From Paenochrobactrum pullorum (lineage in GTDB: Bacteria > Pseudomonadota > Alphaproteobacteria > Rhizobiales > Rhizobiaceae), in contig NZ_JBHEEH010000001.1 of the NCBI RefSeq assembly GCF_041929845.1, positions 310,001 through 374,000 of the forward strand: DNA of 64,000 nt, written 5' to 3'. The position numbers were made by a program, and so were the translations under genes. Shown here in pieces: positions 27,009-35,835 of this stretch (positions are counted from its first letter, which is position 1; every line of letters begins with the position of its first letter). The notes under the pieces are model-generated. The model was not told where the DNA came from and did not search any database. It saw only the letters and a program-made list of their open reading frames with translations.

Positions 27009-27908
27009 TCAGTTGAGGGCTGGGCGCTGCTGCGTCAGTAGGAACGCACCGATCGCATCCACATTTTCGGCAGCCGGTGCATAGGCCAATGATTCAGTTG
27101 GCTGTGCCGTTGGCAGCGGTACTTGTAGCTCAGCTACTTGTGCAGTTGTATTCTGTTGTGTCCGTACCGGCGCTTGTGGTTCGGCAGCCGCAATCATTGT
27201 GGTCGGTGCAATTGCTGCCGGTTCTTCTGCCGTTTGTGGTGTGGTGACATTATATGCCTTGTCGCTCGGCACAGCCTGATTTTGTGGTGTGTAGATGCTG
27301 GCCAGATTGTATGGCTCTGAAGGAACAGGCGCTTGCAAGGAGCCGTCCTTATTGCGCTTTTCATAGAAAGCATTGCCGCCTGCAACCAGCACATAATGCA
27401 TGTTTTTGTAAGGGAATTTCAAACCGGCCGTATGGAAGAACATTGAGTTCTTGGCGGCGGGGTGACGCTTGCCCTTCAATACTTCATCGGCGGCTTTTTG
27501 CACATCCGGCAGCGCTTTTGAATTCATCTTGCGGGTCAGAACACCCGGCGCAAACTGGTTTTTCTGACCGACAACGCCACAAATCGTATCTGGATATTGT
27601 TTTGACAACAGGCGGTTGATCACAACTGTTCCAACGGCAACAAGGCCATCCTGACTGGAGCGGTTGGCTTCAAAGAACATGGCGCGTTCGAGGCATTCAC
27701 GGTCTTTCGGTGTGTAAGTATAGGTTTTCACACCATTGACGCGGATGACATTGCCTTTATCAGCGCTGGCTGTTTGGGTCGTCGCTTTAGCGCTGCTGAG
27801 CGCTGCGGTCTGGTCGGTGGTGGTGCAGCCTGAAACAATTACTGATGCTGCCAGCATTGCCATTGTCAGGGCAAATTTTGCCGAATGACCAGAGAACATG
27901 TGTTTCAT
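27009..27908 (-). CDS. Cell wall hydrolase lipoprotein, SleB/Hydrolase_2 domain
   Basis: 299 residues. A lipoprotein signal ends in IVSGC with Cys28 as lipidation site. The Hydrolase_2 (SleB-like) domain spans about 70-190, with the catalytic-Glu region ERAMFFEANRSS and the segment GTVVINRLLSKQYP. SleB-type enzymes are peptidoglycan lytic transglycosylases. The C-terminal 100 residues are Pro/Ala/Gln/Thr-rich and low in complexity, probably a flexible periplasmic tail. AGGA eight bases before ATG 27908 supports the start. Likely envelope remodelling; the exact cleavage is inferred from the family. Confidence 0.87.
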   Translation of the reverse strand: MKHMFSGHSAKFALTMAMLAASVIVSGCTTTDQTAALSSAKATTQTASADKGNVIRVNGVKTYTYTPKDRECLERAMFFEANRSSQDGLVAVGTVVINRLLSKQYPDTICGVVGQKNQFAPGVLTRKMNSKALPDVQKAADEVLKGKRHPAAKNSMFFHTAGLKFPYKNMHYVLVAGGNAFYEKRNKDGSLQAPVPSEPYNLASIYTPQNQAVPSDKAYNVTTPQTAEEPAAIAPTTMIAAAEPQAPVRTQQNTTAQVAELQVPLPTAQPTESLAYAPAAENVDAIGAFLLTQQRPALN

Positions 27909-28410
27909 CAGTTTAATCCTATATCAGGCACGAAAGTTGTAAGGGCGCAGTGGAAGAGCTCCAAAGCGGGTAACTTTTTGTCTTTTGTGGATCCGTGTGA
28001 TTTTTTAACCGCATTCGAACCTGTGGGTCAAATGTCACAGTTACAATAAATTCGTGAATGAACGCCTAAAAGACGTGAAATTTATCGGGATACAGTTTTG
28101 ATGAAACTTTATTTATATTAATATTTTCTTAAAAAGCTTTGGCTGATGCTGCGGCGCATTTTCATGTAACATGCTTTGAAAGCCCCTGATTTATAGCTTT
28201 TTGAGGCAAACAATGAGAGGCAGGGCAGTTTCGTTTGGTTTAACGCAGACTTAGCTCGAACATATGTTTAAAACAGCAAATGCGCTTTTGCTTTTATGGT
28301 TCCCTATGCCATTCTCAACTTTATTCCTGAATTGTAACTTTGTGTGATAATCGACCCGTTTTTACGGTTTTCATCAAAAATCATGATTTATAGGACAGAT
28401 ATCGATTCGA
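27909..28410. other. AT-rich noncoding stretch
   Basis: About 500 bp between the SleB-type gene and the phoB terminator. I see no credible gene on either strand and no strong promoter match. It must hold the promoter of the SleB-type gene. Confidence 0.5.
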
Positions 28411-28450
28411 AAAAGCGGCAGCCGATTTAATCAAGCTGCCGCTTTTCTTA
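28411..28450 (-). terminator. Terminator beyond phoB
   Basis: AAAAGCGGCAGC (28411-28422) and GCTGCCGCTTTT (28435-28446), 12-bp perfect stem with a 12-nt loop; a T-run follows on both strands. On the minus strand it ends the pst-pho operon after the repeat array. Confidence 0.85.
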
Positions 28451-28469
28451 TGTTTATTGATGAGGCGAT

Positions 28470-28680
28470 TTAACCGAATGAATAGCCTGCACCGCGCACG
28501 CATGTCTCCCGAAAGTGGTTACCGGTTTCGGGATAAAGACATGCGCTTAGAAAAACTGTGCGCCTTTCAACATTAACCGAATGAATAGCCTGCACCGCGC
28601 ACGCATGTCTCCCGAAAGTGGTTACCGGTTTCGGGATAAAGACATGCGCTTAGAAAAACTGTGCGCCTTTCAACATTAAC
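28470..28680. repeat. 103-bp tandem repeat containing the 3' end of phoB and a palindrome
   Basis: Two perfect 103-bp units (28470-28572, 28573-28675) and the first bases of a third run into an N gap. On the minus strand each unit holds about 30 bp identical to the last codons and stop of phoB (GTGCGCGGTG to TTCGGTTAA), a spacer TGTTGAAAGGCGC..., and a palindrome with arms GCATGTC and GACATGC around CCCGAAA/TTTCGGG. The palindrome belongs to the same family as the copy at 56837. Copy number in the genome is hidden by the gap; part or all could be an assembly artefact. Confidence 0.85.
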
Positions 28681-29462
28681 NNNNNNNNNNNNNNNNNNNN
28701 NNNNNNNNNNNNNNNNNNNNNNNNNNNNNNNNNNNNNNNNNNNNNNNNNNNNNNNNNNNNNNNNNNNNNNNNNNNNNNNCCGAATGAATAGCCTGCACCG
28801 CGCACAGTGCGGATAGGGTCGGTTGAACCATTCGGATTGATGGCTTTTCGCAGGCGTCCGATATGTACATCCACGGTGCGGTCATCAACGTAAATGTCTG
28901 CGCCCCAGACACCATCCAGCAATTGGCTGCGGGAGAATACGCGTCCCGGTGCCATCATGAAATATTCAAGCAGACGATATTCGGTCGGGCCCAGATGCAC
29001 TTCCTTGTCTTTGCGATAGACGCGGTGCTGCTGACGGTCGAGAATGAGATCACCGACTTTTAGCACATGCGAGAGCAAGCTTGGATTGGCACGGCGCAGC
29101 ATGGCTTTGACACGGGCAATCAGTTCCGGTGTGGAGAAAGGTTTTACGACATAGTCATCGGCACCAACCGCCAAGCCGCGCACGCGCTCGCTTTCCTCGC
29201 CACGCGCAGTCAGCATGATAATCGGCAGACGTTCGGTCTCGGCGCGCTGGCGTAAACGACGGCACAGTTCAATGCCGGAGACACCCGGCAGCATCCAGTC
29301 CAAAATCAACATGTCGGGTACATCTTCGCGTAAAGCAATTTCTGCTTCATCACCGCGCATGATGGTTGTGACCTGATAGCCTTCAGCTTCGAGATTATAG
29401 CGCAGCAATACACTCAGCGCTTCTTCATCTTCCACGACGGCAATTTTGGGGGCATGTGACAT
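28676..29462 (-). CDS. phoB: Phosphate regulon response regulator PhoB (3' end crosses the gap)
   Basis: OmpR/PhoB-type two-component regulator that activates Pho genes under phosphate limitation. Receiver domain: acidic pair VVEDEE near residue 10, phospho-acceptor Asp in LILDWMLPG near 54, Lys in VVKPFS near 105. The C-terminal winged helix (about 130-228) ends RTVRGAGYSFG. The visible coding part is 28780-29462; the last Gly codon and TAA are supplied by the repeat at 28676-28680. Read across the gap it is 228-229 residues, the family length, so the gene is intact and any longer translation through N is false. ATG 29462 or GTG 29465 may start it. phoR is not adjacent. Confidence 0.93.
28681..28779. 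other. Assembly gap of 99 N
   Basis: Undetermined bases inside the last codons of phoB. Sequence on the left (repeat unit) and on the right (phoB coding) share the same 26-bp phoB tail, so the true join is probably a repeat that was not resolved. The gap length need not be real. Confidence 1.
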
Positions 29463-29596
29463 CACAAGGTTCCTTCAGTCAATTGGCGCAAAAGTCAGGA
29501 GAGGCGGTGAAAAAAATATTATGCATGCCTGAAATTGCGACAAAACAAGGGTGCAGAGCGGGAGCGCCGCTCTTGAAAGCTGCATATTAAACCGTT

Positions 29597-29641
29597 GGCG
29601 GACATAAGTTTTTATCAAAATTTTGTCCGCCTTTCCGGTCA
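29597..29641 (-). other. Intercistronic hairpin between phoU and phoB
   Basis: GGCGGACA (29597-29604) and TGTCCGCC (29634-29641) flank an AT-rich loop directly after the phoU stop. A second short stem, GAGCGG/CCGCTC, lies near 29556-29572. No T-run follows on the minus strand, so it may stabilise or process mRNA rather than terminate it. phoB may also have its own promoter in this 180-bp gap. Confidence 0.45.
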
Positions 29642-29642
29642 T

Positions 29643-30365
29643 TTAAGGTTTGCGGGCTTCAGCCACGATGATATCGTGGCTGAGGTCTTCTTTCGGCCGT
29701 TCAGCCGGCATTTGCTGGCCGGTAACGATGTAGTAAACCGTCTCGGCAATATTGGTGGCGTGATCGCCGATGCGTTCAATGTTTTTCGCACTGAAAAGCA
29801 AATGGGTGCAGGAGGAAATATTGCGCGGATCTTCCATCATATAGGTGAGAAGCTCACGGAAAATCGAGGTGTACATGGCGTCGATTTCATCGTCGCGGTC
29901 ACGCACAATATTGATCTGTGCCACCGAGCGGGTGGCATAGGCATCAAGCACTTCTTTCAGCTGGGTGAGTGCCAGCTCGGCCAGGGTTTCAAGGCCGCGA
30001 TAAAGCTTGACGGATTGGCGGGTGTCGGAAACAGCCGCAACGCGCTTGGCAATGTTTTTTCCCAGGTCGCCCACGCGTTCCAGATCGGCAGAAATACGGA
30101 TGGCGCCGATAATTTCACGCAAGTCAATCGCCATGGGCTGGCGCTTGGCAATGATGGTGATGGCCTTGTCGTCGATCTCGCGTTCTGCTGCATCAAGAAA
30201 CAGATCATCGGCAATCACGCGTTGTGCCAGCTCATTGTCGGCATTGACGATTGCGGCAATGGATTGCTCGACCATACGCTCGGCATGGCCGCCCATTTCG
30301 GCAATCTTATGGGCCAAGAACTTCAGTTCTTCATCATAAGAGCGGACAGTGTGTTTTATAGGCAT
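29643..30365 (-). CDS. phoU: Phosphate transport system regulator PhoU
   Basis: Peripheral protein that links the PstSCAB transporter to PhoR and keeps the Pho regulon off when phosphate is plentiful. 240 residues made of two three-helix PhoU repeats, each with an E/DxxxD metal-binding type motif (IGAIRISADLERVGDLGKNI and FSAKNIERIGDHATNI). ATG 30365 is chosen because AAGAGG lies just upstream and the family N-terminus begins MPIKHTVRSYDEEL; the open frame upstream overlaps pstB. 34 bp after pstB. Confidence 0.97.
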   Translation of the reverse strand: MPIKHTVRSYDEELKFLAHKIAEMGGHAERMVEQSIAAIVNADNELAQRVIADDLFLDAAEREIDDKAITIIAKRQPMAIDLREIIGAIRISADLERVGDLGKNIAKRVAAVSDTRQSVKLYRGLETLAELALTQLKEVLDAYATRSVAQINIVRDRDDEIDAMYTSIFRELLTYMMEDPRNISSCTHLLFSAKNIERIGDHATNIAETVYYIVTGQQMPAERPKEDLSHDIIVAEARKP

Positions 30366-30399
30366 GAAAAAACCTCTTAAAAAATATCGGTAACCACAA

Positions 30400-31221
30400 T
30401 CAGCCGAAGCGGCCGGTGATGTAGTCCTGTGTCCGTTTTTCTTTTGGTGCGGTGAAGATCGCTTCGGTTTCACCTTCCTCGACAATATTGCCTAGGTGGA
30501 AGAAGGCAGTTTTTTGCGAAACACGCGCGGCTTGCTGCATGGAGTGCGTGACGATTGCAATGGTGTAATTCTGGCGTAATTCGTCAATCAGCTCTTCGAT
30601 CTTGGCCGTAGCAATCGGATCAAGCGCCGAGCATGGTTCGTCCATCAGGATAACTTCAGGGCTCACTGCAATGGCACGCGCGATGCAAAGGCGCTGCTGC
30701 TGACCACCGGAAAGACCAGTGCCTGCATCATGAAGACGGTCTTTCACCTCTTCATAAAGGCTGGCCTTTTTCAGGCTGGTAATAACGGTTTCTTCCAAGT
30801 CAGTGCGGTCTTTGGCAAGGCCGTGGATACGCGGGCCGTAAGCCACATTGTCGAAGATGGATTTCGGAAACGGGTTTGGCTTCTGAAATACCATGCCGAC
30901 ACGGGCGCGCAGTTCCACCACGTCGATTTTCGGATCATAAATATCCTCGTTATCAAGGGTGATTTTGCCCTCGACGCGGCAGCCTTCAATCGTATCATTC
31001 ATACGGTTGAGCGAGCGCAGGAAGGTGGACTTGCCACAACCTGAAGGGCCGATCAGGGCGGTCACCATCTTTTCAGGAATATCGAGATCAACTTCAAACA
31101 GCGCTTGTTTGGCGCCATAAAATACGCTGACTTTTTCACCGCGCATTTTGGTTGGTTGGGCGCTGAGGTTCATTTTAACTCCCGGTAGGTTGTCCTGAGG
31201 ATAGTCTGCTACAGTATTCAT
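30400..31221 (-). CDS. pstB: Phosphate ABC transporter ATP-binding protein
   Basis: ATPase of the high-affinity phosphate importer. 273 residues: Walker A GPSGCGKST at about 58-66, Q-loop MVFQKPNPFP, signature LSGGQQQRL, Walker B VILMDEP, and the PstB-typical DPIATAKIEELI. ATG 31221 follows GCGGAG; in-frame ATGs at 31242 (overlapping pstA) and at codon 17 are alternatives. Fourth gene of pstSCAB-phoU-phoB. Confidence 0.98.
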   Translation of the reverse strand: MNTVADYPQDNLPGVKMNLSAQPTKMRGEKVSVFYGAKQALFEVDLDIPEKMVTALIGPSGCGKSTFLRSLNRMNDTIEGCRVEGKITLDNEDIYDPKIDVVELRARVGMVFQKPNPFPKSIFDNVAYGPRIHGLAKDRTDLEETVITSLKKASLYEEVKDRLHDAGTGLSGGQQQRLCIARAIAVSPEVILMDEPCSALDPIATAKIEELIDELRQNYTIAIVTHSMQQAARVSQKTAFFHLGNIVEEGETEAIFTAPKEKRTQDYITGRFG

Positions 31222-31235
31222 CGTTAATGCTCCGC

Positions 31236-32564
31236 TTACCAACGGCGCTCGAAGCGACGGCGCAGGATGATGGCAGCAATGTTCATAATGGCCAAGAATG
31301 CCAGAAGTACAATGATGGCACCGGATGTACGTTCCACGAAAGCACGCTCGGCTTCATTTGCCCACATGAAGATTTGAACCGGCAGAGCTGTGGCAGGTTC
31401 AAGCGGTGTGGTTGGAACATTTGCAACGAAAGCAACCATTCCGATAAGAAGCAGCGGTGCAGTTTCACCCAAAGCCTGCGCCAGACCGATAATGGTGCCA
31501 GTGAGGATGCCCGGTGCTGCAAGCGGCAGCACATGGTGGAACACCATTTGGGTTTTAGAAGCGCCCAGCCCCAATGCCGCATCGCGGATGGAAGGCGGCA
31601 CGGCGCGCAGTGCTGCACGGGTGGCAATAATGATGGTTGGCAGTGTCATCAGCGAGAGCACCAAGCCCCCGACCAGTGAGGCGGAACGCGGCAGGCCGAA
31701 AAGATTGATGAAAACCGCCAGCCCCAACAGACCAAATACAATGGAGGGAACAGCCGCCAGATTATTGATGTTGACTTCGATCAGATCGGTGAAGCGATTT
31801 TTTTTTGCAAACTCTTCCAGATAAATAGAAGCAGCAACGCCGACCGGCAATGCAATGCCAAGCACGATCAACATCATATAAAGCGAACCTACAAAAGCGA
31901 CACCAAGACCGGATGTTTCAGGGCGGCTTGAAGCACCATAGGTAAAGAGGCCAGTGTTGAAGCTCTGTCCCATCACGCCTTCTTTTGAAAGCTTGTGCAT
32001 CCAGTCAACTTGACGGTCAGTAACTTTGCGGTTTGCTTCCGGTACGTTCAAATCAATCTGGCCTTTGAAGGCTGAATCAATATCGGCGCTGGCAAGGAAA
32101 TTGATATTCTGTGTGGTGCCGATAAGCGACGGATTATCCATCACCATTTGGCGCAGCTGAATGCGAACACCATCGGAATAAAACTTACCCAATTCACGCA
32201 TAGTCGCTTTGTCATCTGTCTGCACCTGCAAATGATGAGCCAAAGCATTACGCACCAGCAACGGGTAATTTGCTGTGATCAGCACATTCGGATCTTCAGC
32301 GCGTTTATGGCTTGGGTCGATTACTTTTTCTTCGAGCAGCACCGGAATGCTGACCGTGGTTTGCCAAAAAGCGGTGTAGCCTTTGGAAAAAACCGTAAAT
32401 AGCAAGGCGCAGAGAAAAAACACACCGACGCAGATTGCCAATATACCATAAAGGCGGAAGCGGCGTTCAGCAGCATAGCGGCGCTTGATGCCGATATCAC
32501 GGCGCGCTGGTTTTGCATTCATCGGGGCACCTGTTGAATTTGAAGAAAGGCTCATATCACTCAT
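31236..32564 (-). CDS. pstA: Phosphate ABC transporter permease PstA
   Basis: Inner-membrane permease paired with PstC. 442 residues, longer than the classical 280-300 because of an N-terminal cytoplasmic tail and a large loop (about 60-200) between the first and second membrane helices, as in other rhizobial PstA. The BPD_transp_1 domain lies in the C-terminal half, with the EAA-type loop IRDAALGLGASKTQMVFHHVLP near 330-350. Its ATG overlaps the pstC stop by one base (TGATG). Confidence 0.95.
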   Translation of the reverse strand: MSDMSLSSNSTGAPMNAKPARRDIGIKRRYAAERRFRLYGILAICVGVFFLCALLFTVFSKGYTAFWQTTVSIPVLLEEKVIDPSHKRAEDPNVLITANYPLLVRNALAHHLQVQTDDKATMRELGKFYSDGVRIQLRQMVMDNPSLIGTTQNINFLASADIDSAFKGQIDLNVPEANRKVTDRQVDWMHKLSKEGVMGQSFNTGLFTYGASSRPETSGLGVAFVGSLYMMLIVLGIALPVGVAASIYLEEFAKKNRFTDLIEVNINNLAAVPSIVFGLLGLAVFINLFGLPRSASLVGGLVLSLMTLPTIIIATRAALRAVPPSIRDAALGLGASKTQMVFHHVLPLAAPGILTGTIIGLAQALGETAPLLLIGMVAFVANVPTTPLEPATALPVQIFMWANEAERAFVERTSGAIIVLLAFLAIMNIAAIILRRRFERRW

Positions 32565-34027
32565 CAGTCGTACTGCTCCCGATATTTGCGAACGATATAG
32601 AGCGCAAAAATATTCATGATCAGCGTCAGGAAGAACAAGGTGATGCCGAGGGCAAAGGCTACCAAGGTCTGCGGTGAGTTGAACTCAAGGTCACCGGTCA
32701 GCTGATTGACGATTTTAACGGTAATGGTGGTCATGGCTTCAAACGGGTTGAGCGTCAGATTGGCGGCAACACCGGCAGCCAGCACCACAATCATTGTTTC
32801 ACCAATTGCACGCGAAGCGGTGAGAAGCAGCGCACCGACAATGCCCGGTAGGGCAGCAGGAAGCACCACTTTTTTAATGGTTTCCGATTGGGTCGCACCA
32901 AGCCCGAGCGAACCGTCACGCATCGCATTGGGCACTGCCGTAATGATGTCGTCGGAGAGCGAAGACACAAACGGGATCAGCATGACGCCCATCACCAGAC
33001 CAGCGGTCAACACGCTCTGCGCCATGATAAAGCCTTGGCCGCCTGCAATGGCGATGCTGAGATCGCGCAGGAACGGGCCAACGGTTACCATGGCAAAAAA
33101 GCCGTAAACAATGGTCGGGATACCGGCAAGAAGCTCCAGCACCGGTTTGACGACACTGCGTAGCTTTGGCGAGGCATATTCCGCCATATAAACAGCGGAG
33201 AACAGGCCTACAGGTACAGCAAACAGCATGGCAACAAAGGCGATATAAAGTGTGCCGGCCAAAAGCGGGATAAGGCCGAACTGACCAACCGCACCATCAG
33301 AACCGGCAGCTGCAAAGCGCGGATCCCATACGGTGCCGAAGAAGAAGTTGGAGAAAGAAACAGACTGGAAGAAAGTGATTGTCTGGAACAGCATCGAGAA
33401 AATAATGCCGATAGTGGTGAGGATCGCGATACCCGATGCAGCGATCAGTCCCCAAAGCACGATTCTTTCAACATTATTGCGCGCACGTGTGCGCACTTTG
33501 ATAGAAGACAGGCCAAAAATCACACCGGCAAGGGCCAGCACAATGCTGATGGCGGTGCCGGTTTTTTGTGCCAGCGAAGATGCCTTTGTCCAATATTGGG
33601 CGATCGGCACCATGAAATCCTGACCTTCAGTGGCAAGCGCAATACCCTTATTGCTCATATATTCACGCGCCATCTGATAATTTGTCGGCAGAGCGTCTCT
33701 TTCCTGAAGGGGAAGGCGCTCGATACCTTTGGCAAGGCCGCGTACCATGCTCAAATTGAGATTATTGTTGGTGGTGGAAACTTCTGAAAGCTGCGACGTC
33801 GCATTATGCTCGATATAAACCGAGGAACCGATCATCCATACGATCAGAAACAAAGTTGCTGGCAGGGCGGAAACCAAAAACACCCACCAGCCGTGATAAT
33901 GAGGCCGTGAGTGCATTTTTTCGTTTTGGGGCACGGATTTATATTGTGAAAGCGCTTTCTGACGCCCCATAAAAAATCCAGCCAGACCAATCAGTATGAC
34001 TGTGAATAAAACCAGTAAGGCGGACAT
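32564..34027 (-). CDS. pstC: Phosphate ABC transporter permease PstC
   Basis: Second inner-membrane permease of the phosphate importer. 487 residues, also an extended rhizobial form: an N-terminal membrane anchor, a soluble loop, and a C-terminal BPD_transp_1 domain with the EAA loop MRDGSLGLGATQSETIKKVVLP near 390-410. It is translationally coupled to pstA and separated from pstS by 136 bp containing a strong hairpin, which probably lowers its expression relative to pstS. Confidence 0.95.
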   Translation of the reverse strand: MSALLVLFTVILIGLAGFFMGRQKALSQYKSVPQNEKMHSRPHYHGWWVFLVSALPATLFLIVWMIGSSVYIEHNATSQLSEVSTTNNNLNLSMVRGLAKGIERLPLQERDALPTNYQMAREYMSNKGIALATEGQDFMVPIAQYWTKASSLAQKTGTAISIVLALAGVIFGLSSIKVRTRARNNVERIVLWGLIAASGIAILTTIGIIFSMLFQTITFFQSVSFSNFFFGTVWDPRFAAAGSDGAVGQFGLIPLLAGTLYIAFVAMLFAVPVGLFSAVYMAEYASPKLRSVVKPVLELLAGIPTIVYGFFAMVTVGPFLRDLSIAIAGGQGFIMAQSVLTAGLVMGVMLIPFVSSLSDDIITAVPNAMRDGSLGLGATQSETIKKVVLPAALPGIVGALLLTASRAIGETMIVVLAAGVAANLTLNPFEAMTTITVKIVNQLTGDLEFNSPQTLVAFALGITLFFLTLIMNIFALYIVRKYREQYD

Positions 34028-34120
34028 TCAATTTCCTTAAAGCGCGCTACATAAACTTTAGTGAAAATGCTTAGGCGATTGTGCTTATGCGGTGGAAAAA
34101 CCGCAAAGCTTTCATGGAAT

Positions 34121-34150
34121 GAATGCGACAGGCATTTGCCTGTCGCATTC
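34121..34150 (-). other. 14-bp perfect hairpin between pstS and pstC
   Basis: GAATGCGACAGGCA (34121-34134) and TGCCTGTCGCATTC (34137-34150) with a 2-nt loop, just after the pstS stop. There is no T-run on the minus strand. Such intercistronic structures protect the upstream message, which would favour the abundant binding protein over the permeases. Confidence 0.7.
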
Positions 34151-34163
34151 AATTGTTTTTGTC

Positions 34164-35210
34164 TTATTTGGCAGCCATAACCTTGCCAGCGGCAAAGTCG
34201 GCGCGCTGTGCTTCACGTTCTGCTTCCGGAGCAGGAACCAGACCATATTCAGCCAGCGGGCTGTCCGGGCCAACCATCTGTTCGGACAAGAAGAAATCTA
34301 CATATTCTTTCAAGCCGGGGATCACGCCGAGGTGTGCTTTCTTCACGTAGAAGAACAGCGGGCGGGATACTGGATAGTCGCCTGAAGCAACAGTTTCTGC
34401 TGAAGGCACAACATCGTTGACAGTTGCTACGCGCAGCTTGTCAGCATTGTTTTCGTAGAAATAGAGGCCGAAAACGCCAACGCCTGTTTTATTGCTGTCG
34501 ATGCGGGCAAGAGTTTCGCTGTAGTCACCGTCGATATCAACAGCTTTGCCGTCTTTACGAACTGCAATACAAGCGGAAGCTGCTGCTTTGTCATCAAGGC
34601 CGGTTGCTTTGATGGCCTCAAGAGCACCGGATTCTTTACAACCTTCGGTCAGAACTTTTTCTTCGAAAACTTCACGGGTACCGTGCTTTTCACCAGGGAT
34701 ATAAGCCGCAATGTCCCAATCCGGCAGAGCGGAGTTAACCTGATTCCATTTGGTGTTTGGATTGTCTACAAGCTTGCCGTCTACAATCACTTTGGCAGCA
34801 AGTGCCTGATAAAGATCAACCGGCTTCAACTTCCATTCAGGGCCTTTTGCATCGGTAGCAAAGACAATGCCGTCATAACCGAATTGAACTTCCTGAACAT
34901 CTTTAACACCTGCATCGATGCAGGATTTCAGTTCGGAGTCCTTCAATCCACGCGATGCATTGGCGATATCGATTGTGTTTTCACCAACACCTTTACAGAA
35001 TTCTTTAATACCTGCACCCGAACCGCCGGATTCAATCACCGGAGTTTTGAAGTCAGGATATGTTTCGCCGAAAGTTTCAGCGACGATTTTTGCATATGGC
35101 AGAACGGTTGAAGAACCAGCGACCTGAAGCTGGTCGCGAGCGGATGCTGCGGAAACCGACATGACAGCCGCAATAGCAAGTGCAGCGGTTGTGGAAATCA
35201 ACGTGTTCAT
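34164..35210 (-). CDS. pstS: Periplasmic phosphate-binding protein PstS
   Basis: High-affinity phosphate receptor. 348 residues with a Sec signal peptide (MNTLISTTAALAIAAVMSVSAASA) cut before RDQLQ. The phosphate site motifs AGSSTVLPY and SGGSGAGI lie near residues 33-41 and 67-74. ATG 35210 has GGAG eight bases upstream and gives a normal signal peptide; the open frame nine codons further is not needed. First gene of the operon, 63 bp after the Pho box. Confidence 0.97.
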   Translation of the reverse strand: MNTLISTTAALAIAAVMSVSAASARDQLQVAGSSTVLPYAKIVAETFGETYPDFKTPVIESGGSGAGIKEFCKGVGENTIDIANASRGLKDSELKSCIDAGVKDVQEVQFGYDGIVFATDAKGPEWKLKPVDLYQALAAKVIVDGKLVDNPNTKWNQVNSALPDWDIAAYIPGEKHGTREVFEEKVLTEGCKESGALEAIKATGLDDKAAASACIAVRKDGKAVDIDGDYSETLARIDSNKTGVGVFGLYFYENNADKLRVATVNDVVPSAETVASGDYPVSRPLFFYVKKAHLGVIPGLKEYVDFFLSEQMVGPDSPLAEYGLVPAPEAEREAQRADFAAGKVMAAK

Positions 35211-35273
35211 AGGAGTAGCTCCAGTTGGTAAAGACAATGACGTTTAATGTCACTAACCGTCTAGGCGCTGTTT

Positions 35274-35313
35274 ATTACAGTCATATGACAGTAATATTAC
35301 AGCTTCATGTCAT
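35274..35313 (-). promoter_or_regulatory. Pho box (PhoB binding repeats) of the pst operon
   Basis: Minus strand: CTGTAAT, ATTA, CTGTCAT, ATGA, CTGTAAT, i.e. three 7-bp half-sites at exact 11-bp spacing (35296-35302, 35285-35291, 35274-35280). A fourth degenerate site ATGACAT (35307-35313) keeps the same spacing. This is the canonical PhoB recognition pattern, directly upstream of pstS. Confidence 0.9.
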
Positions 35314-35358
35314 ATGAACTTTATCAAAAAATATCGGGTAATTTTTTAAGGATTAGCT

Positions 35359-35835
35359 TCAGCCGTTTGGACGGCTGACAACATAAATGGCGCTTGCCAG
35401 CATGAAAATTGCAACACCTAATCCCAGCCACAGGCCGGGGCGAGCACCCCACCAAAAGATGGCATAGCCCGCAGCCATGCCGCCACAGGCAAAAAATTTG
35501 GCTTTGACCGGCACTGCACCTTTATCACGCCATTTAATCAGCATGGGTCCGAATTGCGGATTTGCCAAAAGCTTGGCTTCCAATGCCGGAGAAGAGCGAC
35601 TGAAAAACCATGCTGCCAGAATAATAAAGATTGTAGTCGGCATGACGGGCAAAAAGGCACCGATAATACCAAGCGCCAGCATCAGAAACCCGAGCAGTAG
35701 ATAAATGATGCGCTGCGCTTTAGACAAAACATTGTCGTCAGGTTTTTGTTGTTCCTGTGCGACGCTATCTACAGGTTCTGCCTGATCATGAGCTGTTTGT
35801 TGGTCTTTCACGTTTTCGGGGTGCGGTTTGCTCAC
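35359..35835 (-). CDS. DUF454/YbaN family inner-membrane protein
   Basis: 158 residues. The N-terminal 40 residues are polar (Gln/Asp/Glu-rich). They are followed by a membrane segment IIYLLLGFLMLALGIIGAFLPVMPTTIFIILAAWFF with the DUF454 signature LPVMPTTIF, the FSRSSPALEAKLLANPQFGPMLIKWRD loop, and two more hydrophobic spans near the C-terminus. Function unknown. It occupies the place upstream of pstS where phoR is found in some relatives, but it is not a kinase. The stop codon lies in a small hairpin (TCAGCCGT/ACGGCTGA, 35359-35378). Confidence 0.85.
   Translation of the reverse strand: MSKPHPENVKDQQTAHDQAEPVDSVAQEQQKPDDNVLSKAQRIIYLLLGFLMLALGIIGAFLPVMPTTIFIILAAWFFSRSSPALEAKLLANPQFGPMLIKWRDKGAVPVKAKFFACGGMAAGYAIFWWGARPGLWLGLGVAIFMLASAIYVVSRPNG

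Noticed and set aside
28650..28779. Translation of phoB continuing through N into LMLKGAQFF
   Set aside because: An artefact of reading across the gap; the repeat supplies the normal Gly-stop directly after SFG.
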